The translations under genes were made by a program, and so were the position numbers. A DNA stretch of 13,167 nt, taken from NCBI GenBank assembly GCA_023429135.1, contig JAEYWD010000126.1:1-13167 (forward strand), written 5' to 3'. The DNA comes from Bacteroidota bacterium (GTDB taxonomy: Bacteria > Bacteroidota > Bacteroidia > Bacteroidales > JAAUTT01). This document shows, piece by piece, positions 1 through 7,620 of this stretch. The notes beneath the pieces were generated by a model, which saw only the letters and a program-made list of their open reading frames with translations, ran no database searches and was not told the origin of the DNA. Position 1 is the stretch's first letter; each line of letters starts with the position of its first letter.

Positions 1-229
1 TTCAGATCCCAGGTCACCCTGAGCACCCTTGCTTTGCGCTAAAGAATTCCGGTCATCACGGCTCCTTCGGGACTTGGGATTTCTCCCGCACCCTTTAGAA
101 TTGCAACATGCCCGGCACACCAAATAGATTCGCTGCTATGCAGCTTAGAAGTCGCTTAGCGGTGATCTCTTTGTAGCAAATTAATGATTTGGAAAAATTC
201 GAGCCGCGTAGCGGTGAACTATTTCTTGA
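1..229. repeat. Non-coding stretch with clustered hairpin-type repeats
   Basis: No credible gene is seen here. The stretch contains an imperfect inverted pair (4-15 against 71-82, 10 of 12 positions complementary) and a run of small hairpins: GCTGC-TAT-GCAGC at 132-144, CGC-TTA-GCG inside 149-177, and CCGC-GTA-GCGG at 204-214. The segments 149-177 and 201-229 are diverged direct copies of one roughly 29-bp unit, sharing the core TAGCGGTGA followed by CT-TTT. The structure is visible directly. That it belongs to a dispersed Bacteroidota intergenic repeat family is an inference from its look, not from a genome search. Confidence 0.5.
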
Positions 230-253
230 TGTATTTTTTTTCATTCTCTCCGC

Positions 254-261
254 AAACGATT
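254..261. promoter_or_regulatory. Possible LacI-family operator core
   Basis: AAACGATT matches the symmetrical LacI-family core AAnCGnTT, and sits within the wider CGCAAACGATTTAAA. It lies about 100 bp upstream of the -7 element of the maltose operon. A weaker 7-of-8 match (AACCGCTA, 400-407) lies just downstream of the predicted transcription start. LacI-type regulators commonly control malto-oligosaccharide loci in Bacteroidota, but an 8-base match can arise by chance and no regulator gene is in the window. Confidence 0.2.
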
Positions 262-329
262 TAAATCTATACTTCCGGGCATTTTTATCGATCTTAACTT
301 CCTTATTTAAAATAATTTCCAGAAAATTA

Positions 330-362
330 TTTGCTTTTTAATTTTTATTCCGTTTATCTTTG
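330..362 (+). promoter_or_regulatory. Promoter of the maltose operon (Bacteroidota type)
   Basis: TTTG at 330-333 (-33 element) is followed after 21 bp by TATCTTTG at 355-362, a perfect match to the -7 consensus TAnnTTTG. Transcription would begin near 369, leaving a 5' leader of about 93 nt before the transporter ATG. This is the best promoter match in the window. Confidence 0.65.
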
Positions 363-401
363 CACCGGATAAAATCATCAGGAGAGTTTCTTTTCAAAAA
401 A

Positions 402-446
402 CCGCTATTCATGCGGACTATTGTTTTGCTTTTCAGCAAACTCTAA
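402..446 (+). promoter_or_regulatory. Structured leader with 11-codon upstream ORF
   Basis: The leader of the sugar operon holds two small hairpins, CCGC-7 nt-GCGG (402-416) and TTTGC-6 nt-GCAAA (425-440). It also holds a short open frame, ATG at 411 to TAA at 446, encoding MRTIVLLFSKL, which ends 15 nt before the transporter start. Either could affect translation or be chance; no known riboswitch fold was recognised. Confidence 0.2.
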
Positions 447-461
447 TTTCTTTTTCTATTT

Positions 462-1787
462 ATGAAGAAAAAACCAATTCTCAGCTTTTGGGGAATATGG
501 AATATTAGTTTTGGATTTCTCGGAGTTCAGATCGGTTATTCCCTCCAGAATGGAAACACAAGCCGTATATTATCGGCTTTGGGAGCCAATGTTGAACATT
601 TAAGCTATTTCTGGCTTGCTGCTCCGTTTGCCGGCCTTATTGTTCAACCAATAATAGGTTTATTCAGCGACAAAACCTGGACCCGCCTTGGACGCCGCAT
701 ACCATTTATTCTAGCTGGAGCAATAATTTCAGCTTTGGCCATGTTTTTTATGCCCAACTCCGAATTCTTTTCGCACCTTCTCCCTCCTGTTCTCTTTGGC
801 GCTTTTATGCTGCTGCTGATGGACACATCATTCAACATAACCATGCAGCCCTTCAGGGCTCTGGTAGGCGACATGGTCTCGGAGGAACAACGGAACATTG
901 GCTACTCCATTCAGAGTTTTCTTATAAATACCGGAGCTGTGGTTGGTTCGTTGCTGCCATTTTTATTAACACAGGTAGGAGTTTCAAACGAACCCATGCC
1001 TGGAGAAAAAGTCGCGCCAACAGTGGTTTGGTCGTTTTACTTCGGAGGTACTGCATTACTTCTCACAGTATTGTGGACGGCCTTCAGAACCAAAGAATAC
1101 CCGCCTGAAGAATACGAGCAATATAACGAGGCTACAAATGATGCAATTGTCGAAAAACCTAAGGTTTCGAACTATAAATTAATTCCACCGGTTATGTGGC
1201 AACTTGCATTGGTGCAATTCTTCTCCTGGTTTTCACTGTTTCTTATGTGGGTTTATACCACGCCCGGAGTAGCTCAGAATGTATGGAATACAGCCCCTGG
1301 GGACTCACTTTCGGCTGCTTATAACGAAGCCGGGAATTGGGTAGGCGTAATTTTCGCCATTTACAGCTTGTTCGGAGCATTATTTTCCCTGGTGATGGCA
1401 CGCTTAGCCAATACGTTCGGACGTAAACCAGTATATCTGATTGCATTACTGGCAGGAGGAATTGGTCTGTTATCCATGACCTTTATTCACGATAAATATG
1501 GATTAATTATTTCTATGGTAGGTGTAGGTATAGCCTGGGCTGCAATTCTGGCTATGCCCTATGCCATCCTTTCGGGCGCGCTTCCTGCAAAACGCATGGG
1601 CGTTTATATGGGAATTTTCAATGCCACCATCACAATCCCCCAGATTGCCGCAGGTTTTTTGGGCGGGGTAATTTTGACAACCCTTAGCGGAAAGGCTATT
1701 AATATGCTTGGGGTTGCTGGCGTTTGCATGTTACTGGCCGGTTTGTCGGTATTATTCATTAAATCGGGGAGTCAGGTCAATGAGTAA
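462..1787 (+). CDS. SLC45/GPH-type sugar MFS transporter (probably maltose/malto-oligosaccharide)
   Basis: A 441-residue, 12-helix major facilitator protein expected in the inner membrane. The first-half loop motif GLFSDKTWTRLGRR (residues 66-79) is the SDxxxxRxGRRxP signature of proton/disaccharide symporters of the sucrose/SLC45 kind. The second half carries a matching MARLANTFGRKPVY loop (about 312-325). The hydrophilic central linker, roughly residues 208-235, is rich in Glu, as usual between the two six-helix bundles. It is the first gene of the unit, followed directly by pgmB and GH65 phosphorylase genes. That context points to import of maltose or another alpha-glucoside from the periplasm for cytoplasmic phosphorolysis. 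The substrate is inferred from neighbours, not from binding residues. The ATG at 462 is chosen because it precedes the first helix and follows a suitable promoter and leader. Confidence 0.85.
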   Translation: MKKKPILSFWGIWNISFGFLGVQIGYSLQNGNTSRILSALGANVEHLSYFWLAAPFAGLIVQPIIGLFSDKTWTRLGRRIPFILAGAIISALAMFFMPNSEFFSHLLPPVLFGAFMLLLMDTSFNITMQPFRALVGDMVSEEQRNIGYSIQSFLINTGAVVGSLLPFLLTQVGVSNEPMPGEKVAPTVVWSFYFGGTALLLTVLWTAFRTKEYPPEEYEQYNEATNDAIVEKPKVSNYKLIPPVMWQLALVQFFSWFSLFLMWVYTTPGVAQNVWNTAPGDSLSAAYNEAGNWVGVIFAIYSLFGALFSLVMARLANTFGRKPVYLIALLAGGIGLLSMTFIHDKYGLIISMVGVGIAWAAILAMPYAILSGALPAKRMGVYMGIFNATITIPQIAAGFLGGVILTTLSGKAINMLGVAGVCMLLAGLSVLFIKSGSQVNE

Positions 1788-2442
1788 TATAAAAGCATGT
1801 ATTTTCGACCTTGATGGGGTAATTGTCGATACGGCAAAATACCATTACATAGCCTGGAAAGAAATTGCCAGGGAACTTAAATTCGATTTCACCGAGCACG
1901 ATAACGAACGCCTTAAAGGCGTAAGCCGCATGCGATCACTGGATATCCTGCTCGAGATTGGTAATCTCCACCTGGATATGGACACAAAGAACATGTTGGC
2001 AGAAAAGAAGAACAATATCTACGTGGGTTTCATTGAGAAAATGAACCACGACGAGATTCTGCCCGGTGTTTTGCCTTTTCTCCGCGAGTTGGATAACGCA
2101 GGTATTCCCGCTGCAATAGGCTCGGCAAGTAAAAATACGCCTCTCATTCTGCAACGAATTGGTCTTTCTGGGTATTTTAAATCGGTAGTTGACGGGAATA
2201 AAACTTCGAAAGCAAAGCCCGATCCTGAAGTCTTTTTGTTAGCTGCAAAGGAATTAAATGCCCATCCTGAAAACTGTGTTGTTTTTGAAGATGCAGAAGC
2301 CGGTATTGAAGCAGCACTTGCAGGTGGCCTGCATACAGTTGGAGTGGGAAATCCCCAAATTTTAAGTAAAGCTGAGTTGGTTATTCCGGGTTTTACCAGA
2401 ATGAATCTGAACCGGCTGTTAACATTTTTTGAGAAAAACTAA
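1780..2442 (+). CDS. pgmB: Beta-phosphoglucomutase
   Basis: A cytoplasmic HAD-superfamily enzyme of 220 residues that converts beta-D-glucose-1-phosphate to glucose-6-phosphate through a beta-glucose-1,6-bisphosphate intermediate. The N-terminal FDLDGVIVDTA motif supplies the nucleophile D10 and the general acid/base D12. The cap carries the LKGVSR motif typical of beta-PGM rather than other HAD phosphatases. S115 (GSASKN), K146 (KAKPDPE) and the acidic pair E170-D171 align almost number for number with the Lactococcus enzyme, from memory. Length is normal. The start at ATG 1780 overlaps the transporter stop by 8 bp (ATGAGTAA), indicating translational coupling. An upstream in-frame ATG at 1708 would add residues encoded inside the transporter and is rejected. 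Its partner is the GH65 phosphorylase that follows, which supplies the beta-anomer substrate. Confidence 0.95.
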   Translation: MSNIKACIFDLDGVIVDTAKYHYIAWKEIARELKFDFTEHDNERLKGVSRMRSLDILLEIGNLHLDMDTKNMLAEKKNNIYVGFIEKMNHDEILPGVLPFLRELDNAGIPAAIGSASKNTPLILQRIGLSGYFKSVVDGNKTSKAKPDPEVFLLAAKELNAHPENCVVFEDAEAGIEAALAGGLHTVGVGNPQILSKAELVIPGFTRMNLNRLLTFFEKN

Positions 2443-2446
2443 ATAT

Positions 2447-4774
2447 ATGAAGAATTACTTGAAGCATAACGAGTGGAAGATCGTGGAGGAAGGATTTCAT
2501 CCCGGGAATCACCTTATTTCAGAAAGCCTGTTCAGCCTGGGAAACGGGAGAATGGGGCACAGGGGTAACTTCGAAGAACAATATAGCGGGGAAACTCTTC
2601 AGGGGAACTATGTAGCTGGTGTTTATTACCCGGACAAAACAAAAGTAGGATGGTGGAAAAACGGTTATCCCGAATATTTTGCCAAAGTACTGAATGCTGC
2701 AAACTGGATCGGAATTCATGTCCAGGTTGATGGAATGAACCTCGATCTGGCCACCTGCAAAACAAATAACTTTCTGAGGGAATTGAATATGAAGGAAGGT
2801 TACCTCCTGCGCATGTTCGATGCTACTCTTAAAAACGGATCGCAGGTAAGCGTATCGGCAAAAAGATTCTTAAGCATGCCCGAACCCGAAATTGGCGCTA
2901 TACGCTATTCGGTTAAAATGCTCAACAAAACAGGTAAACTACGAGTCACTCCCTTTGTGGATGCCGATGTTATTAACAAAGACTCGAACTACGAAGAAAA
3001 ATTCTGGGAAGAAGTTCATAAGGAAGTGGACCACGGAAAAGGCCTTGTGGTTGCCGGCACCAAAAAAACAAATTTTCATGTTGGAACCGGTATGTTATTT
3101 CAGATTTACCTGAATGGCAAACTTATCTCCCCTACCATTGAAACTTCGGAAAGAGAAAAATATATAAGCAACAGCTTTGAGATTGACCTGAAAGTAAACG
3201 ATGAACTTTTGATTGAGAAATATGGTGTTGTGGTATCTTCGGAATACTATCCGAAAGACAGAATTGCCTCTCGTACTCACGAAGTATTGAGCCATGCAGC
3301 TCAAAAAGGTTTCGACATGCTTTTCCAGGAGCATATTGCCTGCTGGGCCAAAAAATGGGAAACCAGCGATATTGTTATTGAAGGCGATACTGCTGCTCAG
3401 CAAGGCATCCGCTTTAACGTATTCCAGTTAAATCAGACTTACACTGGCGACGACAACCGCTTAAATATTGGCCCTAAAGGCTTTACAGGCGAAAAATATG
3501 GCGGTTCAACCTATTGGGACACCGAAGCTTATTGTTTGCCTTTCTATCTAAGTACGGCCGACCAGCAGGTGGCACGCAATTTACTGCTGTACCGTCATAA
3601 ACAGCTTCAGAAAGCCATTGAAAATGGTGAAAAGCTGGGTTTCAAAAACGGGGCCGCGCTTTATCCCATGGTTACCATGAATGGCGAAGAATGTCACAAC
3701 GAATGGGAAATTACCTTTGAAGAAATTCATCGTAACGGAGCCATTGCTTATGCTATTTACAATTACATCAATTATACCGGCGACAAAGAATATATTGCCC
3801 CTTATGGGTTTGAGGTATTATTGGGAATTTCAAGGTTCTGGAGCCAGCGTGTTAATTTCTCCGAAGAAAAACAGCAATATGTGATGTTGGGCGTGACTGG
3901 TCCTAATGAATACGAAAACAACGTGAACAATAATTTCCATACCAGCAATATGGCGGTGTGGACGTTAAAATATACCCTCGAAGCAATTGACTATCTTCGC
4001 AAAAATCACCAATATCTTTTCAAGGAACTGGTTGAAAAATGGAAGTTCAACGAAGTGGAAGAAACTGCCCGGTGGAAAGATATTATTAAGCGTATGTATT
4101 TCCCATGGAGCGAAAAACATCAGGTATTTCTGCAACAGGATGGCTTTCTTGATAAGGAATTAATTCCGGTCGATAAGCTCGATGCTGCCGAAAGACCCAT
4201 TAACCAGAAATGGTCGTGGGACCGGATTTTGCGTTCCTGCTATATCAAACAGGCTGATGTGCTGCAAAGTATGTTCTGGTTCGAAGATAATTACGAACTC
4301 AACTCACTATGCCGGCATTTCGATTTCTATGAACCATTAACGGTACACGAGTCATCGCTTTCGCCTTGCGTACATGCCATTCTGGCTGCAAAGCTTAAAA
4401 AATACGATAAAACGTACGAAATGTACCTTCGTACGGCACGTCTCGATTTGGACAATTACAACAACGACACCGAAGATGGTTGCCATATTACAAGCATGGG
4501 AGGAACATGGATGGCTTTCGTGATGGGTTTTGGCGGTTTAAGAGTGAAAAACAATAAGCTTTGCTTCAATCCCTTTATCCCATCCAAATGGAAAAGCTTT
4601 TCCTTCAGGATTAATTTCAGAGATGCACATTTAAAAATTCAAGTGGACAAGAAGAAGGTCGAGTTTTTCAATCTTACTTCGAAAAAAGTGAACCTTGTTG
4701 TGTGGGGCCAGCCTTATGAACTAAAGGGCAACAGCAGCATTACCGTGAAAGAAACAGTTCCGGCGAATTCGTAA
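2447..4774 (+). CDS. GH65 glycoside phosphorylase, probably maltose phosphorylase
   Basis: A 775-residue cytoplasmic enzyme. The family layout is visible: N-terminal beta-sandwich (about 1-270), linker helices, (alpha/alpha)6 barrel (about 320-690) and a small C-terminal beta domain. WDTE at 357-360 and the general-acid glutamate E488 in GPNEYENNVNNN mark the active site. HESSLS (634-639) and the later Gly/His-rich segment around GCHITSMGGTW form the phosphate site. There is no signal peptide. The loop HNEWEITFE (417-425) matches the acceptor loop I recall for Lactobacillus maltose phosphorylases, favouring maltose + Pi to glucose + beta-glucose-1-phosphate. Kojibiose, nigerose or trehalose phosphorylase cannot be excluded. 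The pgmB gene 4 nt upstream (stop TAA at 2440-2442) supplies the next step. Start: ATG 2447; a TTG at 2429 lies inside pgmB and is less likely. Confidence 0.9.
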   Translation: MKNYLKHNEWKIVEEGFHPGNHLISESLFSLGNGRMGHRGNFEEQYSGETLQGNYVAGVYYPDKTKVGWWKNGYPEYFAKVLNAANWIGIHVQVDGMNLDLATCKTNNFLRELNMKEGYLLRMFDATLKNGSQVSVSAKRFLSMPEPEIGAIRYSVKMLNKTGKLRVTPFVDADVINKDSNYEEKFWEEVHKEVDHGKGLVVAGTKKTNFHVGTGMLFQIYLNGKLISPTIETSEREKYISNSFEIDLKVNDELLIEKYGVVVSSEYYPKDRIASRTHEVLSHAAQKGFDMLFQEHIACWAKKWETSDIVIEGDTAAQQGIRFNVFQLNQTYTGDDNRLNIGPKGFTGEKYGGSTYWDTEAYCLPFYLSTADQQVARNLLLYRHKQLQKAIENGEKLGFKNGAALYPMVTMNGEECHNEWEITFEEIHRNGAIAYAIYNYINYTGDKEYIAPYGFEVLLGISRFWSQRVNFSEEKQQYVMLGVTGPNEYENNVNNNFHTSNMAVWTLKYTLEAIDYLRKNHQYLFKELVEKWKFNEVEETARWKDIIKRMYFPWSEKHQVFLQQDGFLDKELIPVDKLDAAERPINQKWSWDRILRSCYIKQADVLQSMFWFEDNYELNSLCRHFDFYEPLTVHESSLSPCVHAILAAKLKKYDKTYEMYLRTARLDLDNYNNDTEDGCHITSMGGTWMAFVMGFGGLRVKNNKLCFNPFIPSKWKSFSFRINFRDAHLKIQVDKKKVEFFNLTSKKVNLVVWGQPYELKGNSSITVKETVPANS

Positions 4775-4797
4775 GCCCGGTATGTATATTAAGATTT

Positions 4798-4893
4798 GAG
4801 ACTGTGTAATTAGTCCAGAACCGGAGGTTGAGCCTGCCGAAACCTCATTGTCACTTCGACAAGCTCAGTGTCCGGTACTTTTCACACAATCTC
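4798..4893. repeat. 96-bp imperfect palindrome between GH65 and GH13 genes
   Basis: Two nested inverted arms are visible. The outer arms are 4798-4814 (GAGACTGTGTAATTAGT) and 4877-4893, with 13 of 17 positions complementary. The inner arms are 4820-4842 and 4854-4876, with about 17 of 23 complementary; they enclose an 11-nt loop, and only 5 extra bases (4815-4819) separate the left arms. The right inner arm contains TTCGACAAGCTCAGTG, which resembles dispersed intergenic repeats I know from Bacteroidota genomes. The whole could be a REP/MITE-like element, or an mRNA hairpin separating the GH65 and GH13 transcripts. No clear target-site duplication flanks it and there is no T-tract. Confidence 0.6.
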
Positions 4894-4915
4894 CTAATAA
4901 ATTAAACTAAAATCT

Positions 4916-6763
4916 ATGCGCAAACTTACATTTTTAATTCTGCTAATTGTAACATTACCTGTATTCTCAGCCACTTACAAAATAAACCGGCTGGAGCCTT
5001 CGTTCTGGTGGGTTGGAATGAAAAAACCCGATGTTCAGCTTCTGGTATATGGACCAGCTATCTCCGATACAAAACCAATGGTTAATTACCCTGGAGTAAC
5101 GGTTACCAATGTACAGATGACCACCAACCCCAATTATTTGTTTGTTACACTTCACATTGAAGCAACAGCAAAGGCAGGAAATTTTAACATCAATTTTATA
5201 AAGGATAAAAAAGTGGCCACCACCTACGCATACCAGCTTCGCGAAAGAAGAGCAGGCTCGGCTATGCGTCAGAGCTATAACAATTCGGATGTAATTTACC
5301 TGATTATGCCCGACAGATTTTCGAACGGAAATGTTAAAAACGATTCTGTTCCTGAGGTATTTGAAAAAACAAAGAGAAGCGATCCCAATGGCCGTCACGG
5401 AGGCGATTTGCAGGGAATTATCAACAATCTCGATTATCTTAACGACCTAGGTGTTACCACAATCTGGAACACTCCGGTGCAGGAAGATAATATGGAGACT
5501 TACTCCTATCACACTTACGCCATTACCGACTATTATAAGATCGATCCCCGCTACGGCACCAACGACGATTACCGCCGGTTAGCCGACGAGCTGCACAAAC
5601 GCAAAATGAAACTCATTATGGATGTAGTTCCCAACCATTGCGGCCTGAATCACTGGTGGATGAAAGATCTTCCCTCGTCCGACTGGGTGCATCAGTTTCC
5701 GCAGTTTACGCGGTCAAACTACCGTATTTCGGCTGTGACCGATCCCTATGCTTCGGAATTGGATAAAAAAATTAACGCCGAAGGGTGGTTTGACACCAGC
5801 ATGCCCGACCTGAATCAGGATAATCCGCTAATGCTCACCTATCTGGCTCAAAATATAATCTGGTGGATTGAATTTGCCGATCTGGACGGATTACGTGTGG
5901 ATACCTATCCGTATAACGATGTTAATCAGGCTGCTAAATGGGTTACTACTATTCGTAACGAATATCCGAATATTAATATCGTTGGCGAATGCTGGCAGCA
6001 TAGTGCCGCCGAAATAGCATACTGGCAAACCGGTGCAAAAAACAAGGATGGATTTGATTCACAACTCCCCGCTGTTATGGACTTCCCGTTAACCGATGCT
6101 CTCCATTTAGCTTTTAACGAAGAGGACGGTTGGAACCAGGGGCTGGCACGTCTCTATTTTAGCATGGGAATGGATTATGTATATCCTAATCCCGAAAACC
6201 TGATGATTTTTGCCGATAACCACGATATGACTAGGTTTACCAACATTATTGGCAACGATATTAAAAAGTACAAAATGGCAATGGCATTTCTGCTGACAAC
6301 TCGTGGTTTTCCACAGCTATACTATGGTACAGAAATAATGATGACCGGCGACAAAGGGAAAGGTGATGGCGATTTACGCAAAGATTTTCCCGGAGGTTGG
6401 CCTGGCGATAGCCGCAATGCATTTACGGCTCCAGGCCGCACTGATTTAGAGAACGATGCCTTCACTTTCACCAGAAAGCTACTGAACTGGAGAAAACAAA
6501 ACCCTGTGATACACACCGGAAAACTGATGCATTTTATTCCACAGGATAACTGTTATGTTTATTTCCGTTACAACGACCAGAAAAAAGTAATGGTAATTCT
6601 GAATAACCATAACACACAATCAAGAAAACTGGATGCAGGCAGGTTTGCCGAAATGTTAAAAGACTACAACTCAGGTTATGAAATAATCTCAGGTAAAAAT
6701 ATTGATAACCTTAATTCAATTGAAATAAATGCTAAATCGGCAATGATCATTGAGTTAAAATAA
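4916..6763 (+). CDS. Exported GH13 neopullulanase/alpha-amylase (SusA-like)
   Basis: A 615-residue alpha-amylase-family hydrolase that cuts alpha-1,4 links in malto-oligosaccharides or pullulan. A Sec signal peptide is clear: MRK, a hydrophobic run, then cleavage near VFSA (residue 18-19). There is no lipobox cysteine, so the likely site is the periplasm. An N-terminal immunoglobulin-like domain (about 20-115) of the cyclomaltodextrinase/neopullulanase kind precedes the TIM barrel (about 125-520) and a C-terminal beta domain. GH13 motifs are intact: DVVPNH (236-241), nucleophile D329 in GLRVDTYP, acid/base E358 in IVGECW and D437 in ADNHD. Length and layout match Bacteroides SusA. It lies 141 bp after GH65, behind a palindrome, so it may be cotranscribed or have its own start; a 7-of-8 match to TAnnTTTG (4876-4883) lies in the palindrome but lacks a good -33 partner. 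The unit ends at a strong terminator downstream. Confidence 0.92.
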   Translation: MRKLTFLILLIVTLPVFSATYKINRLEPSFWWVGMKKPDVQLLVYGPAISDTKPMVNYPGVTVTNVQMTTNPNYLFVTLHIEATAKAGNFNINFIKDKKVATTYAYQLRERRAGSAMRQSYNNSDVIYLIMPDRFSNGNVKNDSVPEVFEKTKRSDPNGRHGGDLQGIINNLDYLNDLGVTTIWNTPVQEDNMETYSYHTYAITDYYKIDPRYGTNDDYRRLADELHKRKMKLIMDVVPNHCGLNHWWMKDLPSSDWVHQFPQFTRSNYRISAVTDPYASELDKKINAEGWFDTSMPDLNQDNPLMLTYLAQNIIWWIEFADLDGLRVDTYPYNDVNQAAKWVTTIRNEYPNINIVGECWQHSAAEIAYWQTGAKNKDGFDSQLPAVMDFPLTDALHLAFNEEDGWNQGLARLYFSMGMDYVYPNPENLMIFADNHDMTRFTNIIGNDIKKYKMAMAFLLTTRGFPQLYYGTEIMMTGDKGKGDGDLRKDFPGGWPGDSRNAFTAPGRTDLENDAFTFTRKLLNWRKQNPVIHTGKLMHFIPQDNCYVYFRYNDQKKVMVILNNHNTQSRKLDAGRFAEMLKDYNSGYEIISGKNIDNLNSIEINAKSAMIIELK

Positions 6764-6796
6764 GAAGTTCATTTTTAGTTTATAGTTTACGTTGAG

Positions 6797-6824
6797 AAGA
6801 TGGCTGTAATGGCCATCTTTTTTT
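6797..6824 (+). terminator. Intrinsic terminator after the GH13 gene
   Basis: AAGATGGC (6797-6804), a 7-nt loop, and GCCATCTT (6812-6819) form a perfect 8-bp stem, running into an uninterrupted T-tract to 6824. It lies 34 nt after the GH13 stop and ends the maltose unit. Confidence 0.85.
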
Positions 6825-6906
6825 GTTTGGTTACACCTCAACTTTTCGATAAACAAACCTGCTGATTTTGTGTTATTAAGAGGTAAATATGTAATAAAAG
6901 CATAAA

Positions 6907-7533
6907 ATGAAAACGTTATCAGCCACTTTCTCCATTTTCGTCATTCTTTTTTCAGTTAGTTTAACTGCCCAAACAGTGAACAACCCCAAACTGGACAAAC
7001 AGGTAAAAGACTTCCTGACAAGCATGCAAAACGATTGGAGCGACTGGAATGTTCCGGAATCGGATGGACAGTTGCTGCACGATATCATTATAAAAAACAA
7101 CTACAAAACGGCTGTAGAAATCGGCACCTCCACGGGACACTCGGGAATATGGATTGCCTGGGCGCTGAGCAAAACCGGCGGCAAACTTATTACCATAGAG
7201 ATAGATCAGGATCGCTACAAAGAAGCATTGGCAAACTTTGAAAAAGCCGGACTAAAAGATTATATAGACTCCCGACTGGCTGATGCCCACAAACTTGTAC
7301 CTGAACTAAAAGGTCCAATTGATTTTGTTTTCAGCGATGCCGATAAAAGCTGGTATATTCAATATTTTAAGGATATGGATCCAAAGTTAAAAGTTGGTGG
7401 CTGTTTTGTTACTCATAATGTAAACCGCAATACCAACTATGGCTTCTACGAATATGTAAGCAAACTTCCCAATTATAAAACCACTCTCGATAATAAAGGC
7501 GCCGGAGTAGCCATAAGTTATAAAACCAAATAA
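6907..7533 (+). CDS. Exported SAM-methyltransferase-fold protein (O-methyltransferase family 3-like)
   Basis: A 208-residue protein with a class I SAM-binding fold. Motif I is VEIGTSTGHSG (70-80), the acidic residue for the ribose is E98 in ITIEID, and FSDADKSW (142-149) matches the metal-Asp/catalytic-Lys motif of catechol-type O-methyltransferases (D144, K147). Two things are odd. First, residues 1-22 read as a Sec signal peptide (MKTLSATFSIFVILFSVSLTAQ), which would place the protein outside the cytoplasm, where SAM is not expected. Second, the usual Asp-Asn metal pair after the GG turn is His-Asn here (H170-N171 in FVTHNVN). It stands alone between a terminator and the next promoter, so context gives no substrate. 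A weak upstream promoter (TTTG 6867-6870, degenerate -7 near 6892) is possible. The fold assignment is firm; activity and substrate are unknown. Confidence 0.8.
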   Translation: MKTLSATFSIFVILFSVSLTAQTVNNPKLDKQVKDFLTSMQNDWSDWNVPESDGQLLHDIIIKNNYKTAVEIGTSTGHSGIWIAWALSKTGGKLITIEIDQDRYKEALANFEKAGLKDYIDSRLADAHKLVPELKGPIDFVFSDADKSWYIQYFKDMDPKLKVGGCFVTHNVNRNTNYGFYEYVSKLPNYKTTLDNKGAGVAISYKTK

Positions 7534-7546
7534 ACTGACGTGAGGT

Positions 7547-7580
7547 AAGAAAAAGTAAGTATTGAGAAAACATTTTTCTT
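7547..7580 (+). terminator. Weak A/T-rich inverted repeat after the methyltransferase gene
   Basis: AAGAAAAA (7547-7554) pairs perfectly with TTTTTCTT (7573-7580) across an 18-nt loop, 14 nt after the stop codon. The stem is almost entirely A-T and no strong T-tract follows, so it is at best a weak terminator. Confidence 0.2.
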
Positions 7581-7620
7581 AAAAATGCCTTTAGATAAAA
7601 TCAACTGCAACAAAATGGAG

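Noticed and set aside
1708..1779. An earlier in-frame ATG for pgmB within the transporter gene
   Set aside because: The added residues are an out-of-frame reading of the transporter's last helix; beta-PGM proteins start just before the FDLDG motif, as with ATG 1780.
2429..2446. TTG start for the GH65 gene inside pgmB
   Set aside because: It adds only six residues and needs a rare start; ATG at 2447 lies 4 nt after the pgmB stop, the usual operon spacing.
4967..5398. A 143-codon antisense open frame opposite the GH13 gene
   Set aside because: It lies wholly over the signal-peptide and N-terminal domain region of a clear gene, has a Cys/Ile-rich composition and no family resemblance.
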